From an uncultured Paracoccaceae bacterium (GTDB lineage: Bacteria; Pseudomonadota; Alphaproteobacteria; Rhodobacterales; Rhodobacteraceae), in contig CATOSU010000001.1 in NCBI GenBank assembly GCA_951812615.1, positions 930,001-994,000 of the forward strand: a stretch of 64,000 nt of DNA. Direction: 5' to 3'. Below the pieces are notes generated by a model. That model worked only from the letters and a program-made list of their open reading frames with translations. It did not search any database and had not been told where the DNA came from. This document shows, piece by piece, positions 33,893-45,204 of the stretch (the stretch's first letter is position 1; every line of letters starts with the position of its first letter). Position numbers and translations under genes: made by a program.

Positions 33893-34762
33893 ATGCGCGA
33901 TCTGCCGGATATCCCCGCCGACCGCCCGGTCCTGATCGCCGGCCCGACCGCGTCGGGCAAATCCGCGCTGGCGCTCGAAATTGCCGAGACACTGGGCGGG
34001 GTGATCGTCAACGCCGATGCCAGCCAGGTTTACGATTGCTGGCGCGTCATCACCGCCCGCCCGTCGCCCGCGGAAGAAGCCCGCGCGCCGCACCTCCTTT
34101 ATGGCCATGTCAGCTGGCGCAACAGCTACTCCGCCGGTGAATGGCTGCGCGAGGTTGCGCCGCTTCTGGATCAGGGCCCGCGCCCGATCATCGTCGGCGG
34201 CACCGGGCTCTATTTCTCGGCCCTGACCGAAGGGCTGGCCGAAATCCCCGAAACCCCGCCGGACATCCGGGCCGCGGGCGACGCCCTGCCACGCGACCGG
34301 ATGCTGTCAGAGCTCGACCCGGCGACGGCAGCGCGAATCGACCGCCAGAACCGCGCCCGGATTCAGCGTGCGTGGGAAGTGCTGCGGGGCACCGGGCGCG
34401 GGCTGGCCGAATGGCAGGCCGACACGCCCGCGCCGCTCCTGCCTGCCGACGCTGCCACCCGCTTCGTGTTCGACGCCCCGCGCGACTGGCTGGAACCGCG
34501 GATCCGGCTGCGCATTGCCCGGATGCTGGAACAGGGCGCGCTGGACGAAGTGCGCGCCATGCTGGACGTCTTCGACCCTGCCCTGCCCGCTTTCCGCGCG
34601 ATCGGGGTGCCGGAACTGACCGCCCATTTGCGCGGCGAATGCGGGCTCGAAGACGCCTGCGAACGCATCGCCATTGCCACCCGGCAATTCGCCAAACGAC
34701 AGCGCACATGGTTCCGGGCGCGCATGTCCGGATGGCATTCCATCGCACCGGACCGGCCCTGA
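33893..34762 (+). CDS. miaA: tRNA dimethylallyltransferase
   Basis: 289 residues. The P-loop [16 protein letters not shown] (near residue 17), [19 protein letters not shown] and [16 protein letters not shown] are the MiaA motifs; [20 protein letters not shown] closes the protein. It adds the isopentenyl group to A37 of UNN-decoding tRNAs, using dimethylallyl diphosphate from the MEP pathway that Dxr (29.7-30.8 kb) serves. The length is slightly below the E. coli enzyme (316). Confidence 0.95.
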   Translation: MRDLPDIPADRPVLIAGPTASGKSALALEIAETLGGVIVNADASQVYDCWRVITARPSPAEEARAPHLLYGHVSWRNSYSAGEWLREVAPLLDQGPRPIIVGGTGLYFSALTEGLAEIPETPPDIRAAGDALPRDRMLSELDPATAARIDRQNRARIQRAWEVLRGTGRGLAEWQADTPAPLLPADAATRFVFDAPRDWLEPRIRLRIARMLEQGALDEVRAMLDVFDPALPAFRAIGVPELTAHLRGECGLEDACERIAIATRQFAKRQRTWFRARMSGWHSIAPDRP

Positions 34763-34795
34763 ACAAACCCGTCCGCCGGCCCGCTTGTGTCGTTT

Positions 34796-34824
34796 TTGAC
34801 CAAGCCCGATGTCGCAAATATTAC
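34796..34824 (+). promoter_or_regulatory. Probable housekeeping promoter of the peptide ABC operon
   Basis: TTGACC (34796-34801), a 17-nt spacer, then TATTAC (34819-34824): five of six and four of six matches to the sigma-70 hexamers. Transcription would begin near 34831, giving an untranslated leader of about 147 nt that contains a perfect palindrome. The whole 215-nt region between miaA and the binding-protein gene is visibly less GC-rich than its surroundings. Confidence 0.5.
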
Positions 34825-34923
34825 ATGAAATGCCGAATGCAGCCGTTGACGGCTGCGGAAAACTCGTGCCGAATGCGGTCATGGGGGCAACAATCGCCAA
34901 GAATTCCAATCCGTAACCGGCCA

Positions 34924-34939
34924 GGGACCACGTGGTCCC
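34924..34939 (+). promoter_or_regulatory. 16-bp perfect palindrome in the ABC operon leader
   Basis: GGGACCAC followed by its exact reverse complement GTGGTCCC, 39 nt before the binding-protein start codon. It could be an operator for a dimeric regulator or, as RNA, a six-base-pair hairpin with loop ACGU. No regulator gene is adjacent. Confidence 0.45.
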
Positions 34940-34977
34940 GTGCACCGGTCCCGTTATCGCGCCTCAGGGAGATACAT

Positions 34978-36648
34978 ATGACATCCAAGACACTCACCGG
35001 AAAGCCCGTGCACTGGGCAGCAGAAATGCATGCCGGGGAATATCGCGCCGGAAAACTCAGCCGGCGGGAATTTCTGACCCGGTCCACCATGCTGGGCGTC
35101 ACCGCGACGGCCGCTTACGGCATGATCGGTGTTGCCATGCCGGCCCCGGCCCGCGCCGCAAGCCACGCCAAGGCCGGCGGCACCATCCGGGTTCAGATGT
35201 CAGTCCGCGGCATGAAGGAACCACGCACCTATGACTGGTCCGAAATGGGCAATCAGGGCCGCGGCACGCTGGAATACCTCGTTGAATACAATTCCGACGG
35301 CACCTTCCGCGGCATGCTGCTGGAAAGCTGGGAAATCAACGAAGACGCAACCCAGTACACGCTGAACGTCCGCAAGGGCGTGAAATGGAACAACGGTGAC
35401 GATTTCACCGCCGAAGACGTGGCGCGCAACATCACCGGCTGGTGCGACAAGGATGTCGAGGGCAACTCGATGGCCGGTCGTTTCGCCACGCTGGTTGACG
35501 CCAACACCAACAAGGCAATCAACGGCGCCGTCGAGGTCGTGGACAGCCACACCGTGCGCCTGAACCTGCCGCAGCCGGAAATCTCGCTGATCGCGGGCAT
35601 GTCCGACTACCCCTCGGCAATAACCCATTCGTCCTTCCAGAACGAAGACCACACCAAGAACGTGGGCACCGGCCCGTACCTGATCGAGGAATTGGAAGTC
35701 GGCGTGAAATGCACGCTGGTGCGCAATGATAACCACAGCTGGTGGGGCACGGACGTCTATGGCGGGCCTTATCTCGACCGGATCGAATATGTCGATTACG
35801 GCACGGACCCGTCCTCGTGGCTGGCCGCGATCGAAGCCGAGGAAGTCGACCTTGTCCACGAAAGCGTGGGCGAATTCATCGACGTGCTCGACGGCCTCGG
35901 GCTCGTGAAATCCGAAGTGGTCACCATGGGCACGATCGTCATCCGCCCGAACCAGCTGGCCGATGTCAACGGTCAGAAACCTTACGCCGACAAGCGCGTG
36001 CGCAAGGCGCTGCAGATGGCGGTGGACAACAATGTTCTGCTGGAACTGGGATATGGCGGCCGTGGTCAGATCGCGGAAAACCACCATGTCGGGCCGAAGC
36101 ACCCGGAATACGCGGAACTGCCGCCGCAGGCCCATGATCCGGCCGGCGCCAAGGCGCTGATGGAAGAGGCCGGTATGGCCGATTTCGAGCATGAACTGCT
36201 GTCGATCGACGATGACTGGCGCCGCAACACCACCGATGCCGTTGCCGCCCAGCTGCGTGACGCGGGCATCAACGTCAAACGGACGGTTCTGCCCGGCTCG
36301 ACCTTCTGGAACGACTGGGCCAAGTATCCGTTCAGCTCGACGAACTGGAACCACCGCCCGCTGGGCGTTCAGATCTGGGCGCTGGCCTATCGCTCGGGCG
36401 AGGCCTGGAACGAATTCGGCTGGGCCAACCCCGATTTCGACGCGCTGCTCGGAGAGGCCCTGTCGCTGGCCGATGCGGACAAGCGCCGCGAGGTTGCCGC
36501 CAGGGGCGAAGCGCTGATCCAGGAGGAAGGCGTGACGGTTCAGCCTTACTGGCGGTCGCTCTATCGCCACTACCGCGAAGGTCTGGTCGGCACCGATATG
36601 CACATCGCCTTCGAACACCACCACTACAAGTGGGGATGGGCCAGCTGA
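34978..36648 (+). CDS. Peptide-type ABC transporter substrate-binding protein
   Basis: 556 residues. The N-terminus has a twin-arginine signal ([20 protein letters not shown], about residues 26-45), so it is probably exported folded. The mature part is SBP family 5 (DppA/OppA-like): [40 protein letters not shown] and [14 protein letters not shown]. Ligand could be a di/oligopeptide or another solute; the family alone does not say. AGGGAG is about 6 nt before the ATG at 34978; the frame is open far upstream into miaA but lacks any protein sense there. A stable hairpin (36665-36688) follows. Confidence 0.93.
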   Translation: MTSKTLTGKPVHWAAEMHAGEYRAGKLSRREFLTRSTMLGVTATAAYGMIGVAMPAPARAASHAKAGGTIRVQMSVRGMKEPRTYDWSEMGNQGRGTLEYLVEYNSDGTFRGMLLESWEINEDATQYTLNVRKGVKWNNGDDFTAEDVARNITGWCDKDVEGNSMAGRFATLVDANTNKAINGAVEVVDSHTVRLNLPQPEISLIAGMSDYPSAITHSSFQNEDHTKNVGTGPYLIEELEVGVKCTLVRNDNHSWWGTDVYGGPYLDRIEYVDYGTDPSSWLAAIEAEEVDLVHESVGEFIDVLDGLGLVKSEVVTMGTIVIRPNQLADVNGQKPYADKRVRKALQMAVDNNVLLELGYGGRGQIAENHHVGPKHPEYAELPPQAHDPAGAKALMEEAGMADFEHELLSIDDDWRRNTTDAVAAQLRDAGINVKRTVLPGSTFWNDWAKYPFSSTNWNHRPLGVQIWALAYRSGEAWNEFGWANPDFDALLGEALSLADADKRREVAARGEALIQEEGVTVQPYWRSLYRHYREGLVGTDMHIAFEHHHYKWGWAS

Positions 36649-36664
36649 GCCGGCCTGAAGATCC

Positions 36665-36688
36665 GGTTGCGCCCCGCGGGGCGCAGCC
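36665..36688 (+). terminator. Stable hairpin after the binding-protein gene
   Basis: Arms GGTTGCGCCCC and GGGGCGCAGCC (11 pairs including one G-T) around GC, 16 nt after the stop codon and 80 nt before the first permease gene. There is no T-run. Hairpins at this place in transporter operons usually protect the binding-protein mRNA or partly stop transcription, so that the binding protein is made in excess. Confidence 0.5.
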
Positions 36689-36768
36689 GACCTCGGCACC
36701 CGAATGCCAACAATGACAAGGACCCGCAAAAAAGGGTTCGACGATAGCCTGATCAACAGGGGGCCCTA

Positions 36769-37821
36769 ATGGGACTATTTATCCTACGCAGGACAGGCGT
36801 GATGATCCTCACGGCGCTGTGTCTGACCTTCGTGGTCTTCTTCCTGACCAATCTCTACCCGAATCTTGAAAAGCTGGCCAAAACCCAGGGCAACTTCCGC
36901 ATGTCGGAAGAGGCCGTGAACAGCTGGCTGGCCAGCAATGGCTATGACAAGCCGACGCTGGTGAAATACGGCCAGTGGCTGGGCGTTCTGCCCGGCTGGA
37001 CGCTGGAAACCGAAGACGGCGTCCGCGGGCGCTGTATCAACGGTACAGTCAGCGCCGAAGAGGCCGCCGACGCGCCCGGCCTGTGCGGTATCCTGCAGGG
37101 CGACTGGGGCTATTCCACGGTGTTCAAGGAAGACGTCGCCGGCATCATTGCGGTCCGGCTCGGCAATACCGGCTACCTGATGTTCTGGGTCCTGCTGCTG
37201 ATGGTGCCATCGGCGCTGCTTGTGGGCGTGCTGGCCGGGATGCGCGAGGGTTCGCCGCTGGACCGGTCACTGTCGACTTTCTCGATCCTGACCACGGCAA
37301 CGCCGGAATATGTCTCCGGCGTGATCTTCATCGCCGTGTTCACCTCCTCGGCGGTCGGGCTCAAATGGTTCAAGGGCACGGCCACATCGGCCATGGAAAA
37401 CCCGACCTTCGAAAACTTCTTCCTGCCGGTGCTGACCATCTCGCTCTACGGCATGGGCTATATCGCGCGGATGACGCGGGCCTCGATGACCGAGGTGATG
37501 ACGGCACAGTATATCCGTACCGCGCGGCTCAAAGGCGTGAGTTTTCACAACATCGTTCTGAAACATGCGCTGCGCAATGCGCTGATCGCCCCGTTTACGG
37601 TGATCATGCTGCAGTTCCCATGGCTCCTGAACGGGGTCGTCATCGTCGAAACGCTCTTTAACTACAAGGGCTTCGGCTGGGTGCTGGTGCAGGCCGCCGG
37701 CAATAACGACATCGAACTGCTGCTGGCGGTATCGGTGGTCTCGGTGATCGTGGTTCTGGTGACCCAGCTGATATCGGATATCGGCTATGTCTACCTCAAT
37801 CCGCGCATCCGGATTTCTTAA
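36769..37821 (+). CDS. ABC transporter permease, DppB type
   Basis: 350 residues with about six membrane helices. The first helix (RRTGVMILTALCLTFVVFFL) and the EAA-like cytoplasmic loop ARLKGVSFHNIVLKHALRNA, near residue 255, identify the DppB/OppB family; the C-terminus (LISDIGYVYLNPRIRIS) is standard. It has a larger than usual periplasmic segment (about residues 30-125) after helix 1 that includes two cysteines. The downstream permease begins 15 nt after its stop codon. Confidence 0.93.
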   Translation: MGLFILRRTGVMILTALCLTFVVFFLTNLYPNLEKLAKTQGNFRMSEEAVNSWLASNGYDKPTLVKYGQWLGVLPGWTLETEDGVRGRCINGTVSAEEAADAPGLCGILQGDWGYSTVFKEDVAGIIAVRLGNTGYLMFWVLLLMVPSALLVGVLAGMREGSPLDRSLSTFSILTTATPEYVSGVIFIAVFTSSAVGLKWFKGTATSAMENPTFENFFLPVLTISLYGMGYIARMTRASMTEVMTAQYIRTARLKGVSFHNIVLKHALRNALIAPFTVIMLQFPWLLNGVVIVETLFNYKGFGWVLVQAAGNNDIELLLAVSVVSVIVVLVTQLISDIGYVYLNPRIRIS

Positions 37822-37836
37822 AGGAGGGCCCGAGAC

Positions 37837-39279
37837 ATGGACACACTTACCTGGACTGGCTCCGCCTCTTTCCTGAACCCGCTCCTGATGCTGGCCATCG
37901 CGGCAACGCTGGTTGCGGCGATCGCCAATATCCTGATCTCAATCTTCGTTCCAGAGGGACCGCAACAGGTCAATCCCGATGGCACCATCGCCGCCCGCGG
38001 CGGGGTGCCGGGGCTGGTGTCGAAACTGCTCTACTGGGCGTTTCTGGCCAGTGTCGGGGTGATCCTGCTCTATATCCTGCTGGGCGCCTTCATGGGCACC
38101 GGCGCCGGCATCATCGGGTCCATGGCCCAGCAGTTCCTGCCGGTCTGGATCGCGCTGATCATCCTCTACGCGGCCTCGGTTGCATTCAAACGCCGGTTGG
38201 GACTTTACGGGAAACTGTTCGACAGCCCGATCGGCATGATCGGCTTCGGGCTGGTGATGTTCTGGGTCTTTACCGGCGTCTTCGGGGCGCTCGACCTGAT
38301 CGTGACCCATGATCCGCTGGCGCAGGTCTCGGGCATGAAGAACAAGGTGCCCGGCACGCCGATGCGCGGTGCCGAGGAGGGCGAATTCGCCTGGTACCTG
38401 CTGGGCGGCGACAACCTCGCGCGCGACGTATTCAGCCGCATGGTCCGGGGCGCGTGGATCGTGGTGCAGATCGCACCGCTGGCAACGCTCTTTGCCTTCA
38501 TGGTCGGGATCACGCTGGGCCTGCCGGCCGGGTATTACGGCGGGCGGCTGGACACGTTCCTGTCGTTTCTGGCCAACCTGATCCTGGCCTTCCCGGTCAT
38601 CCTGCTGTTCTACCTGCTGGTGACGCCGGAGATCGTGGCCACGGGCGTGCCGAACTACATGGCAACCGTGCTGTTCATCTTCCCGATCATCTTCACCGCG
38701 GTCCTGCTGAACTCGCGTTTCTATACGCAGCCGCGGTTCCGCACACCGTTGCTGATCGGGGTGCTCGGGGTGATGATCTGGCTTTACCTGTCGCTGATCT
38801 CGGAGCGGGGCAGCGCGGTGGCGATCCTGCCGGAATTCCTCGATCTCTTCGACATTCCGGGCGGCATCCTCGTGGTCTTCGTGTCGGTGGTCTTCGTCAA
38901 CTCGCCCACGGTGTTCCGCATCGTGCGCGGCCTGACGATGGACATCAAGACACGCGATTATGTGGCCGCGGCGCAGACCCGCGGCGAAGGTCCGTGGTAC
39001 ATCATGCTTTGGGAAATCCTGCCCAATGCGCGCGGGCCGCTGATCGTCGATTTCTGCCTGCGGATCGGCTACACGACCATCCTGCTGGGAACTCTGGGCT
39101 TCTTCGGCCTCGGCCTGCCGCCCGAAAGCCCGGACTGGGGCTCGACGATCAACGAGGGCCGGAAGCTGCTGTCGATCTACCTGCATCCTGCGCTGCCGCC
39201 GGCGCTGGCATTGCTCAGCCTCGTTCTGGGGCTGAACCTGCTGGCTGACGGGCTGCGTGAAGAAAGTCTGAGAGACTGA
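37837..39279 (+). CDS. ABC transporter permease, DppC type, with long N-terminal extension
   Basis: 480 residues, whereas DppC proteins are commonly about 300. The extra length is at the N-terminus: three further membrane helices (about residues 12-35, 68-95 and 105-125) before the usual first helix (PIGMIGFGLVMFWVFTGVFG). The standard part has NLARDVFSRMVRGAWI, the EAA-like loop RDYVAAAQTRGEGPWYIMLWEI and LGLGLPPESPDWGS. AAGGAGGG lies about 8 nt before the ATG. The downstream ATPase gene is separated by 190 nt that hold two repeat elements. Confidence 0.92.
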   Translation: MDTLTWTGSASFLNPLLMLAIAATLVAAIANILISIFVPEGPQQVNPDGTIAARGGVPGLVSKLLYWAFLASVGVILLYILLGAFMGTGAGIIGSMAQQFLPVWIALIILYAASVAFKRRLGLYGKLFDSPIGMIGFGLVMFWVFTGVFGALDLIVTHDPLAQVSGMKNKVPGTPMRGAEEGEFAWYLLGGDNLARDVFSRMVRGAWIVVQIAPLATLFAFMVGITLGLPAGYYGGRLDTFLSFLANLILAFPVILLFYLLVTPEIVATGVPNYMATVLFIFPIIFTAVLLNSRFYTQPRFRTPLLIGVLGVMIWLYLSLISERGSAVAILPEFLDLFDIPGGILVVFVSVVFVNSPTVFRIVRGLTMDIKTRDYVAAAQTRGEGPWYIMLWEILPNARGPLIVDFCLRIGYTTILLGTLGFFGLGLPPESPDWGSTINEGRKLLSIYLHPALPPALALLSLVLGLNLLADGLREESLRD

Positions 39280-39288
39280 TGGCGGGCC

Positions 39289-39348
39289 GCTCATCGCTCC
39301 CTTGCGGGCGCTCTTCGCTCGCGAAGACGCCTGTAAGGGCGGATGAGC
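39289..39348. repeat. 60-bp palindromic REP-like element (copy B)
   Basis: Same borders (GCTCATCG... GATGAGC) and the same CTCTTCGC / GCGAAGA core as the copy at 11768-11828. It begins 10 nt after the permease stop, within the transporter operon. Confidence 0.8.
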
Positions 39349-39379
39349 TGGCCGTCGGGACGTTGTTGGACCGGCGGAA

Positions 39380-39426
39380 CCGGGGGCCAGCCCCCGGACC
39401 CCCGAGGTATTTGAAAACAGAAGAAG
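39380..39426 (+). repeat. Dispersed intergenic element, hairpin plus conserved tail (copy 2)
   Basis: Stem CCGGGGGC / GCCCCCGG with a CA loop, followed by ACCCCCGAG and GTATTTGAAAACAGAAGAAG. The tail is identical to that of copy 1 at 7102-7150 apart from one missing A before it. It sits 44 nt upstream of the ATPase start codon. Confidence 0.78.
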
Positions 39427-39469
39427 AACAGGGGTGTAATCCCCGCTTCGCTCCGACAGGGAGAAAAAA

Positions 39470-41560
<2,091 letters not shown>

Positions 41561-41589
41561 CCGGCCGGTCTTCCTGACGCTGATCCTGC

Positions 41590-41617
41590 GGCCGGGCCGG
41601 TTTCGACCGGGCCGGCC
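41590..41617 (+). terminator. Terminator-like hairpin after the ABC operon
   Basis: Arms GGCCGGGCCGGT and ACCGGGCCGGCC (one mismatch) around a TTCG tetraloop, 29 nt beyond the ATPase stop. No T-run follows, so it may protect the mRNA end rather than terminate alone. Confidence 0.45.
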
Positions 41618-41711
41618 GTGATATGTCTCAGCGGCGGAATTGCCGCTTGTTAGTTACATTTTCAACCGTCACAAACCCGACTAATCAGAATCAACGACCG
41701 GAGTGACGGAC

Positions 41712-42257
41712 ATGAAAATCGAACAGATCCACCACGTTGCCTATCGCTGCAAGGACGCCAAGCAGACGGTGGAGTGGTACAAGCAGATGCTGAACATGGA
41801 TTACACGCTGGCTTTTGCGGAAAACCACGTGCCATCCACGCATGAACCCGACCCGTACATGCATATCTTCCTCGATGCCGGCAATGGCAACGTGCTGGCC
41901 TTCTTCGAACTGCCGACCAAGCCGGAAATGGGCCGGGACGAGAACACGCCGCTCTGGGTCCAGCATCTTGCGCTCAAGGTGAAGGATCGCGACACGCTGG
42001 TCGCCTACAAGGAGCATCTGGAGGCCAACGGGGTCGAGGTTCTGGGCGTCACCGACCATTCGGTGTTCCACTCGATCTATTTCTTCGACCCGAACGGGCA
42101 CCGGATCGAGCTGGCCTATGACGATCCCGACAGCGCGCGGATGGCCGCCGAGGCGGCCAAGGTCAAGGACGCGATGCTGGAGGAATGGACCCGCACCAAG
42201 CGCGCGCCGCGCCATGCCGACTGGCTGCACAAGAAAGAGCTGGACAGCGTGGATTGA
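41712..42257 (+). CDS. VOC (glyoxalase/dioxygenase fold) family protein
   Basis: 181 residues. IEQIHHVAYRCKDAKQTVEWYKQMLNM starts the first beta-alpha-beta-beta-beta unit, and HLALKVKDRDTLVAYKEHL and IYFFDPNGHRIELAYD form the second; the His and Glu residues in these segments are the metal ligands of the family. Could be a lyase, dioxygenase or isomerase; substrate unknown. I start at the ATG 41712 (GGAG 9 nt upstream), not at the GTG 9 nt earlier. Confidence 0.88.
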   Translation: MKIEQIHHVAYRCKDAKQTVEWYKQMLNMDYTLAFAENHVPSTHEPDPYMHIFLDAGNGNVLAFFELPTKPEMGRDENTPLWVQHLALKVKDRDTLVAYKEHLEANGVEVLGVTDHSVFHSIYFFDPNGHRIELAYDDPDSARMAAEAAKVKDAMLEEWTRTKRAPRHADWLHKKELDSVD

Positions 42258-42408
42258 TCCACCCGCCTGAAACCGGGGGATCTTCCGGAAGGCGCATCCG
42301 GATCGCGGTTCTCGATCAGCACATTGCGGATCGGACGGCAGAAAATATGATACGGATTTTCCGGTTTCTGCCCTAGTCTGGCGCGGACCAGTTCCGAGGA
42401 TCCACACC

Positions 42409-42747
42409 ATGACCAGCCGTTTCGCCCCGCTGCCCGAACCGCCCTATTACGCGGTCATCTTTACCGCCCAGCGCACCGAAACCGAAGACGGCTATGACGC
42501 GATGGCCGCGGCCATGGTCACGCTGGCGGCACAACAGCCGGGTTATATCGGCGTCGAATCCACCCGCGATGCCGCCGGGCTGGGCATCACCGTCAGCTAC
42601 TGGCAGGACGAAACCGCGCTGCTGAACTGGAAGTCCGTGGCCCGTCACGCCCTGGCGCAAAAGCTGGGCCGGGAAAAGTGGTACGAGCATTACACGCTGC
42701 GGGTCGCCCGGGTTGAACGGGCCTATGATGGTCCGGAGGGGCGCTAG
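42409..42747 (+). CDS. Antibiotic biosynthesis monooxygenase (ABM) domain protein
   Basis: 112 residues with a dimeric alpha/beta-barrel fold: YYAVIFTAQRTETEDGYDAM, AQQPGYIGVESTRDAAGLGITVSYWQDE and the WKSVARHALAQKLGRE helix. These match small ABM/heme-degrading-like monooxygenases (YgiN relatives). Substrate unknown. The 276 nt that follow up to the sulfotransferase stop hold nothing I can assign. Confidence 0.87.
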   Translation: MTSRFAPLPEPPYYAVIFTAQRTETEDGYDAMAAAMVTLAAQQPGYIGVESTRDAAGLGITVSYWQDETALLNWKSVARHALAQKLGREKWYEHYTLRVARVERAYDGPEGR

Positions 42748-43023
42748 TCCGGGGCGCAATCCGGCGGGCCTCACCGGGCCAGGATACCGCGCACCAACGC
42801 CGGTTGCTGCCGATTTGTCCCGCCAGTTCCGGACGATCATGCAAGGCTGCGCCCACCCTCGCCGGACCGCCCGGCCGGGATGCGGCCCGTTGCCGGAAGA
42901 CCTGCCCGCGCCACTTGCCTGCCCGGCACTGACTGCGCAGCGGCGCGGCGTGCCACGGTCCAGCGCCGTGCGACCGCTGACATGGCGCCGGACGCGGCCT
43001 CTCTCCGGCGGACACCGGGGCGC

Positions 43024-44361
43024 TCACCCTGTCAGTGCGGCATCCGCGGCCTCCCAGTCCGCGATCCAGCCCGCGCCCAGCGTTTCCACCAGCGGCGTCA
43101 GCTGCGCCTTGTAGGCGCGCCATTTGTCCAGCCCCCGCCGGTTGATCGCCTCGCGCACCTGATACAGCGATGCGGTCCGCGCCGGGCCCTGCGCCGCCTC
43201 CGGCGACAGGCAGTCGGCGTGAAAGTCCAGCCCGGCATGGTCCAGCATCGCGCGGATCTCCCGCTCTGGCCGGTTCACCAGCGCCCGGTAGGATTGCCGG
43301 CGAAAGGCCGCGCCCAGCTTGGCCTCGTGATCCTCCGCCGACCGGTACACCGCCCGGGTCAGATGCCCGATCCATTCCAGCCGGTGCGAAAACCCGTTGC
43401 CTTCGTGAAAATTGGTGCAGAAACAGGACAGCCCGACATCCAGCGGGTGCCGCTGCAGGAACAGGAACCGGGCCTCGGGCAGGATGCGGCGGGCAAAATC
43501 CAGATCCAGCAGGTTCAGCGGCATCTTGTCGACCAGAACCCGCTCCGCGCCGTGCCCCGGCAGGCCCAGCGTGCCCAAATACGCATCCCGCCCCTGCTGC
43601 GGCGACCCGCCCGCCGCCTGTTGCCGGGCACGGGTCAGCGCATGGCTTTCGCCCACACTGGTCACCTGCGGATGGCGATCAAATACGCTTTCCACCAACG
43701 TCGTGCCGCTGCGCGGCATCCCGGTGACAAAGATCACCTTCGGACCGCCCTGCCCGGCGGCAACAGCCGGCCGCGCGCATTGCGCGCTGACCCTGCGGTC
43801 GGTCGCGTCCGCGTCATACTGCCCGTCGCCCGCCGCCTTGGCCGCCGCAAACCGGCGAAAGGCCTGCGCGTGGCGCCCGGCGCGCTCTTCGATCCGGCCC
43901 AGCGCGTTGAGCGCCATCACCCGGTCCGCCCGGCTCAGACTGCGGTCCTTCAGCTGCGATTTCAGCCGCCGCGTCAGCGCCCCGTTCAGCGAAAACGGCG
44001 CCACCCGGTTCAGCGCCGCCAGCACCGCCACCGATTGCGGCGTCAGCCGCAAAGCCTGCAGCAGGCACCGTTCGGCCAGCGCCCCGTCACCTATGCCTGC
44101 CGCCATCGCCGCCCGTTTCGACCACGCCGCGGCCAGCGTCGGCCAGCCATCGGTGACCACCCGCATCAGCGCCAGCGCCGTCGTCCCGTCGCCCAGCCGC
44201 CAATAGCACATCGCGGCACAGTCCAGCGCGGCAGGGTCGTCCGCGTTCTGCTGCAGCACCGGCAACAGCCCCGCCAGCGCCAGATCGGCCCGGCCGCCCT
44301 GCAACAGCGCCCGCGCCCGGTGCACCGGCCCGTCCCCTGTCTTCGCCACGGATTGATCCAT
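43024..44361 (-). CDS. TPR-containing sulfotransferase family protein
   Basis: 445 residues. The N-terminal about 190 residues are TPR-like helical repeats (LAGLLPVLQQNADDPAALDC and following). The C-terminal half is a PAPS-dependent sulfotransferase: FVTGMPRSGTTLVES (5'-phosphosulphate loop, residues 214-221) and RFLFLQRHPLDVGLSCF (3'-phosphate binding Arg and Ser). It would transfer sulphate from PAPS to a glycan, lipid or protein; the TPR part presumably picks the acceptor. Confidence 0.9.
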   Translation of the reverse strand: MDQSVAKTGDGPVHRARALLQGGRADLALAGLLPVLQQNADDPAALDCAAMCYWRLGDGTTALALMRVVTDGWPTLAAAWSKRAAMAAGIGDGALAERCLLQALRLTPQSVAVLAALNRVAPFSLNGALTRRLKSQLKDRSLSRADRVMALNALGRIEERAGRHAQAFRRFAAAKAAGDGQYDADATDRRVSAQCARPAVAAGQGGPKVIFVTGMPRSGTTLVESVFDRHPQVTSVGESHALTRARQQAAGGSPQQGRDAYLGTLGLPGHGAERVLVDKMPLNLLDLDFARRILPEARFLFLQRHPLDVGLSCFCTNFHEGNGFSHRLEWIGHLTRAVYRSAEDHEAKLGAAFRRQSYRALVNRPEREIRAMLDHAGLDFHADCLSPEAAQGPARTASLYQVREAINRRGLDKWRAYKAQLTPLVETLGAGWIADWEAADAALTG

Positions 44362-44434
44362 GCCCGCCTCTTCATCGCCCGGATGAAGACCGGCATCGCA
44401 CAGGTTTTGTGAAAACGGCGTTAACGCCCGCCGC

Positions 44435-45019
44435 TCAGCTGCCCCAGATCACTTTCACGTAATTCTCGGTTTCCTGATAGGGCGGCACCCCGCCGTATTT
44501 TTCCACCGCCTCGGGCCCGGCGTTATACGCCGCCAGCGCCAGCCGCCACGACCCGAACTTGCGGTACTGCTCGGCCAGATAGCGCGCCCCGCCTTCGAGG
44601 TTCTCTTCGGGATCCATCGGATCGACCCGCAGCACCGCCGCCGTCCCCGGCATCAGCTGTGCCAGCCCCAGCGCGCCCTTGTGCGATTTCGCCGTCGGGT
44701 TCAACCCGCTTTCCTGCTGCACCAGCCGGGCAAACAGGTCTTCGGGCACGCCATGCTTGCGCGCCGCGGCCTTGGCCATCGGCAGGAACTTGCCCTGATA
44801 CTTGCCGGAATAGTGCAGCGGCCCCCATTTGGTCGGCGTGTTCACCGCCGGCGGCTGCAGCCGGACCGAGTTCGCATATTGCTGCGACGCCCGGTCATCC
44901 AGCAGCTTGGTGCGTGATTTGAACACGCTGCGCTGGCTCTTTGACGAGAACATATCCGCTGAAACCGGTCCCGCGGCCACTGCCACAACCGCGCACAACC
45001 CAAGAAAACTCTTATACAT
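44435..45019 (-). CDS. Lytic transglycosylase (SLT domain)
   Basis: 194 residues from the ATG at 45019, which begins a signal peptide ([20 protein letters not shown]). The SLT domain shows [20 protein letters not shown] (catalytic Glu after QQ), [28 protein letters not shown] and [19 protein letters not shown]. It cleaves the glycan backbone of peptidoglycan in the periplasm. A frame extending upstream to 45160 is discarded because it would precede the signal peptide by 47 residues. A plausible promoter is at 45056-45083. Confidence 0.9.
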   Translation of the reverse strand: MYKSFLGLCAVVAVAAGPVSADMFSSKSQRSVFKSRTKLLDDRASQQYANSVRLQPPAVNTPTKWGPLHYSGKYQGKFLPMAKAAARKHGVPEDLFARLVQQESGLNPTAKSHKGALGLAQLMPGTAAVLRVDPMDPEENLEGGARYLAEQYRKFGSWRLALAAYNAGPEAVEKYGGVPPYQETENYVKVIWGS

Positions 45020-45055
45020 CAAGTGCTTGCCCCGACCCTCAATGTCTTTGCGCAC

Positions 45056-45083
45056 ACTATACAAATATTCCCGAACATTTCCA
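45056..45083 (-). promoter_or_regulatory. Possible promoter of the transglycosylase gene
   Basis: On the minus strand TGGAAA (45083-45078), 16 nt, then TATAGT (45061-45056), the latter matching the -10 consensus at five of six positions. It lies 37 nt upstream of the start codon. Confidence 0.35.
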
Positions 45084-45204
45084 CCCCGCAGGCGGATTGC
45101 CGCCGTTAACCGTGTTTCAACCACTCTCTGGGACGTGTAGGGTCGCAGGACCCCGGACACACGGGGATTCGATAACCAAAACCACGCAGACGACAGGACG
45201 AAAT

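Noticed and set aside
34141-34977. 279-codon upstream extension of the substrate-binding protein
   Set aside because: It overlaps miaA in another frame and ends before the clear twin-arginine signal and ribosome site at 34978.
35200-36756. 518-codon open frame on the minus strand
   Set aside because: Antisense to the ABC substrate-binding gene, no motifs.
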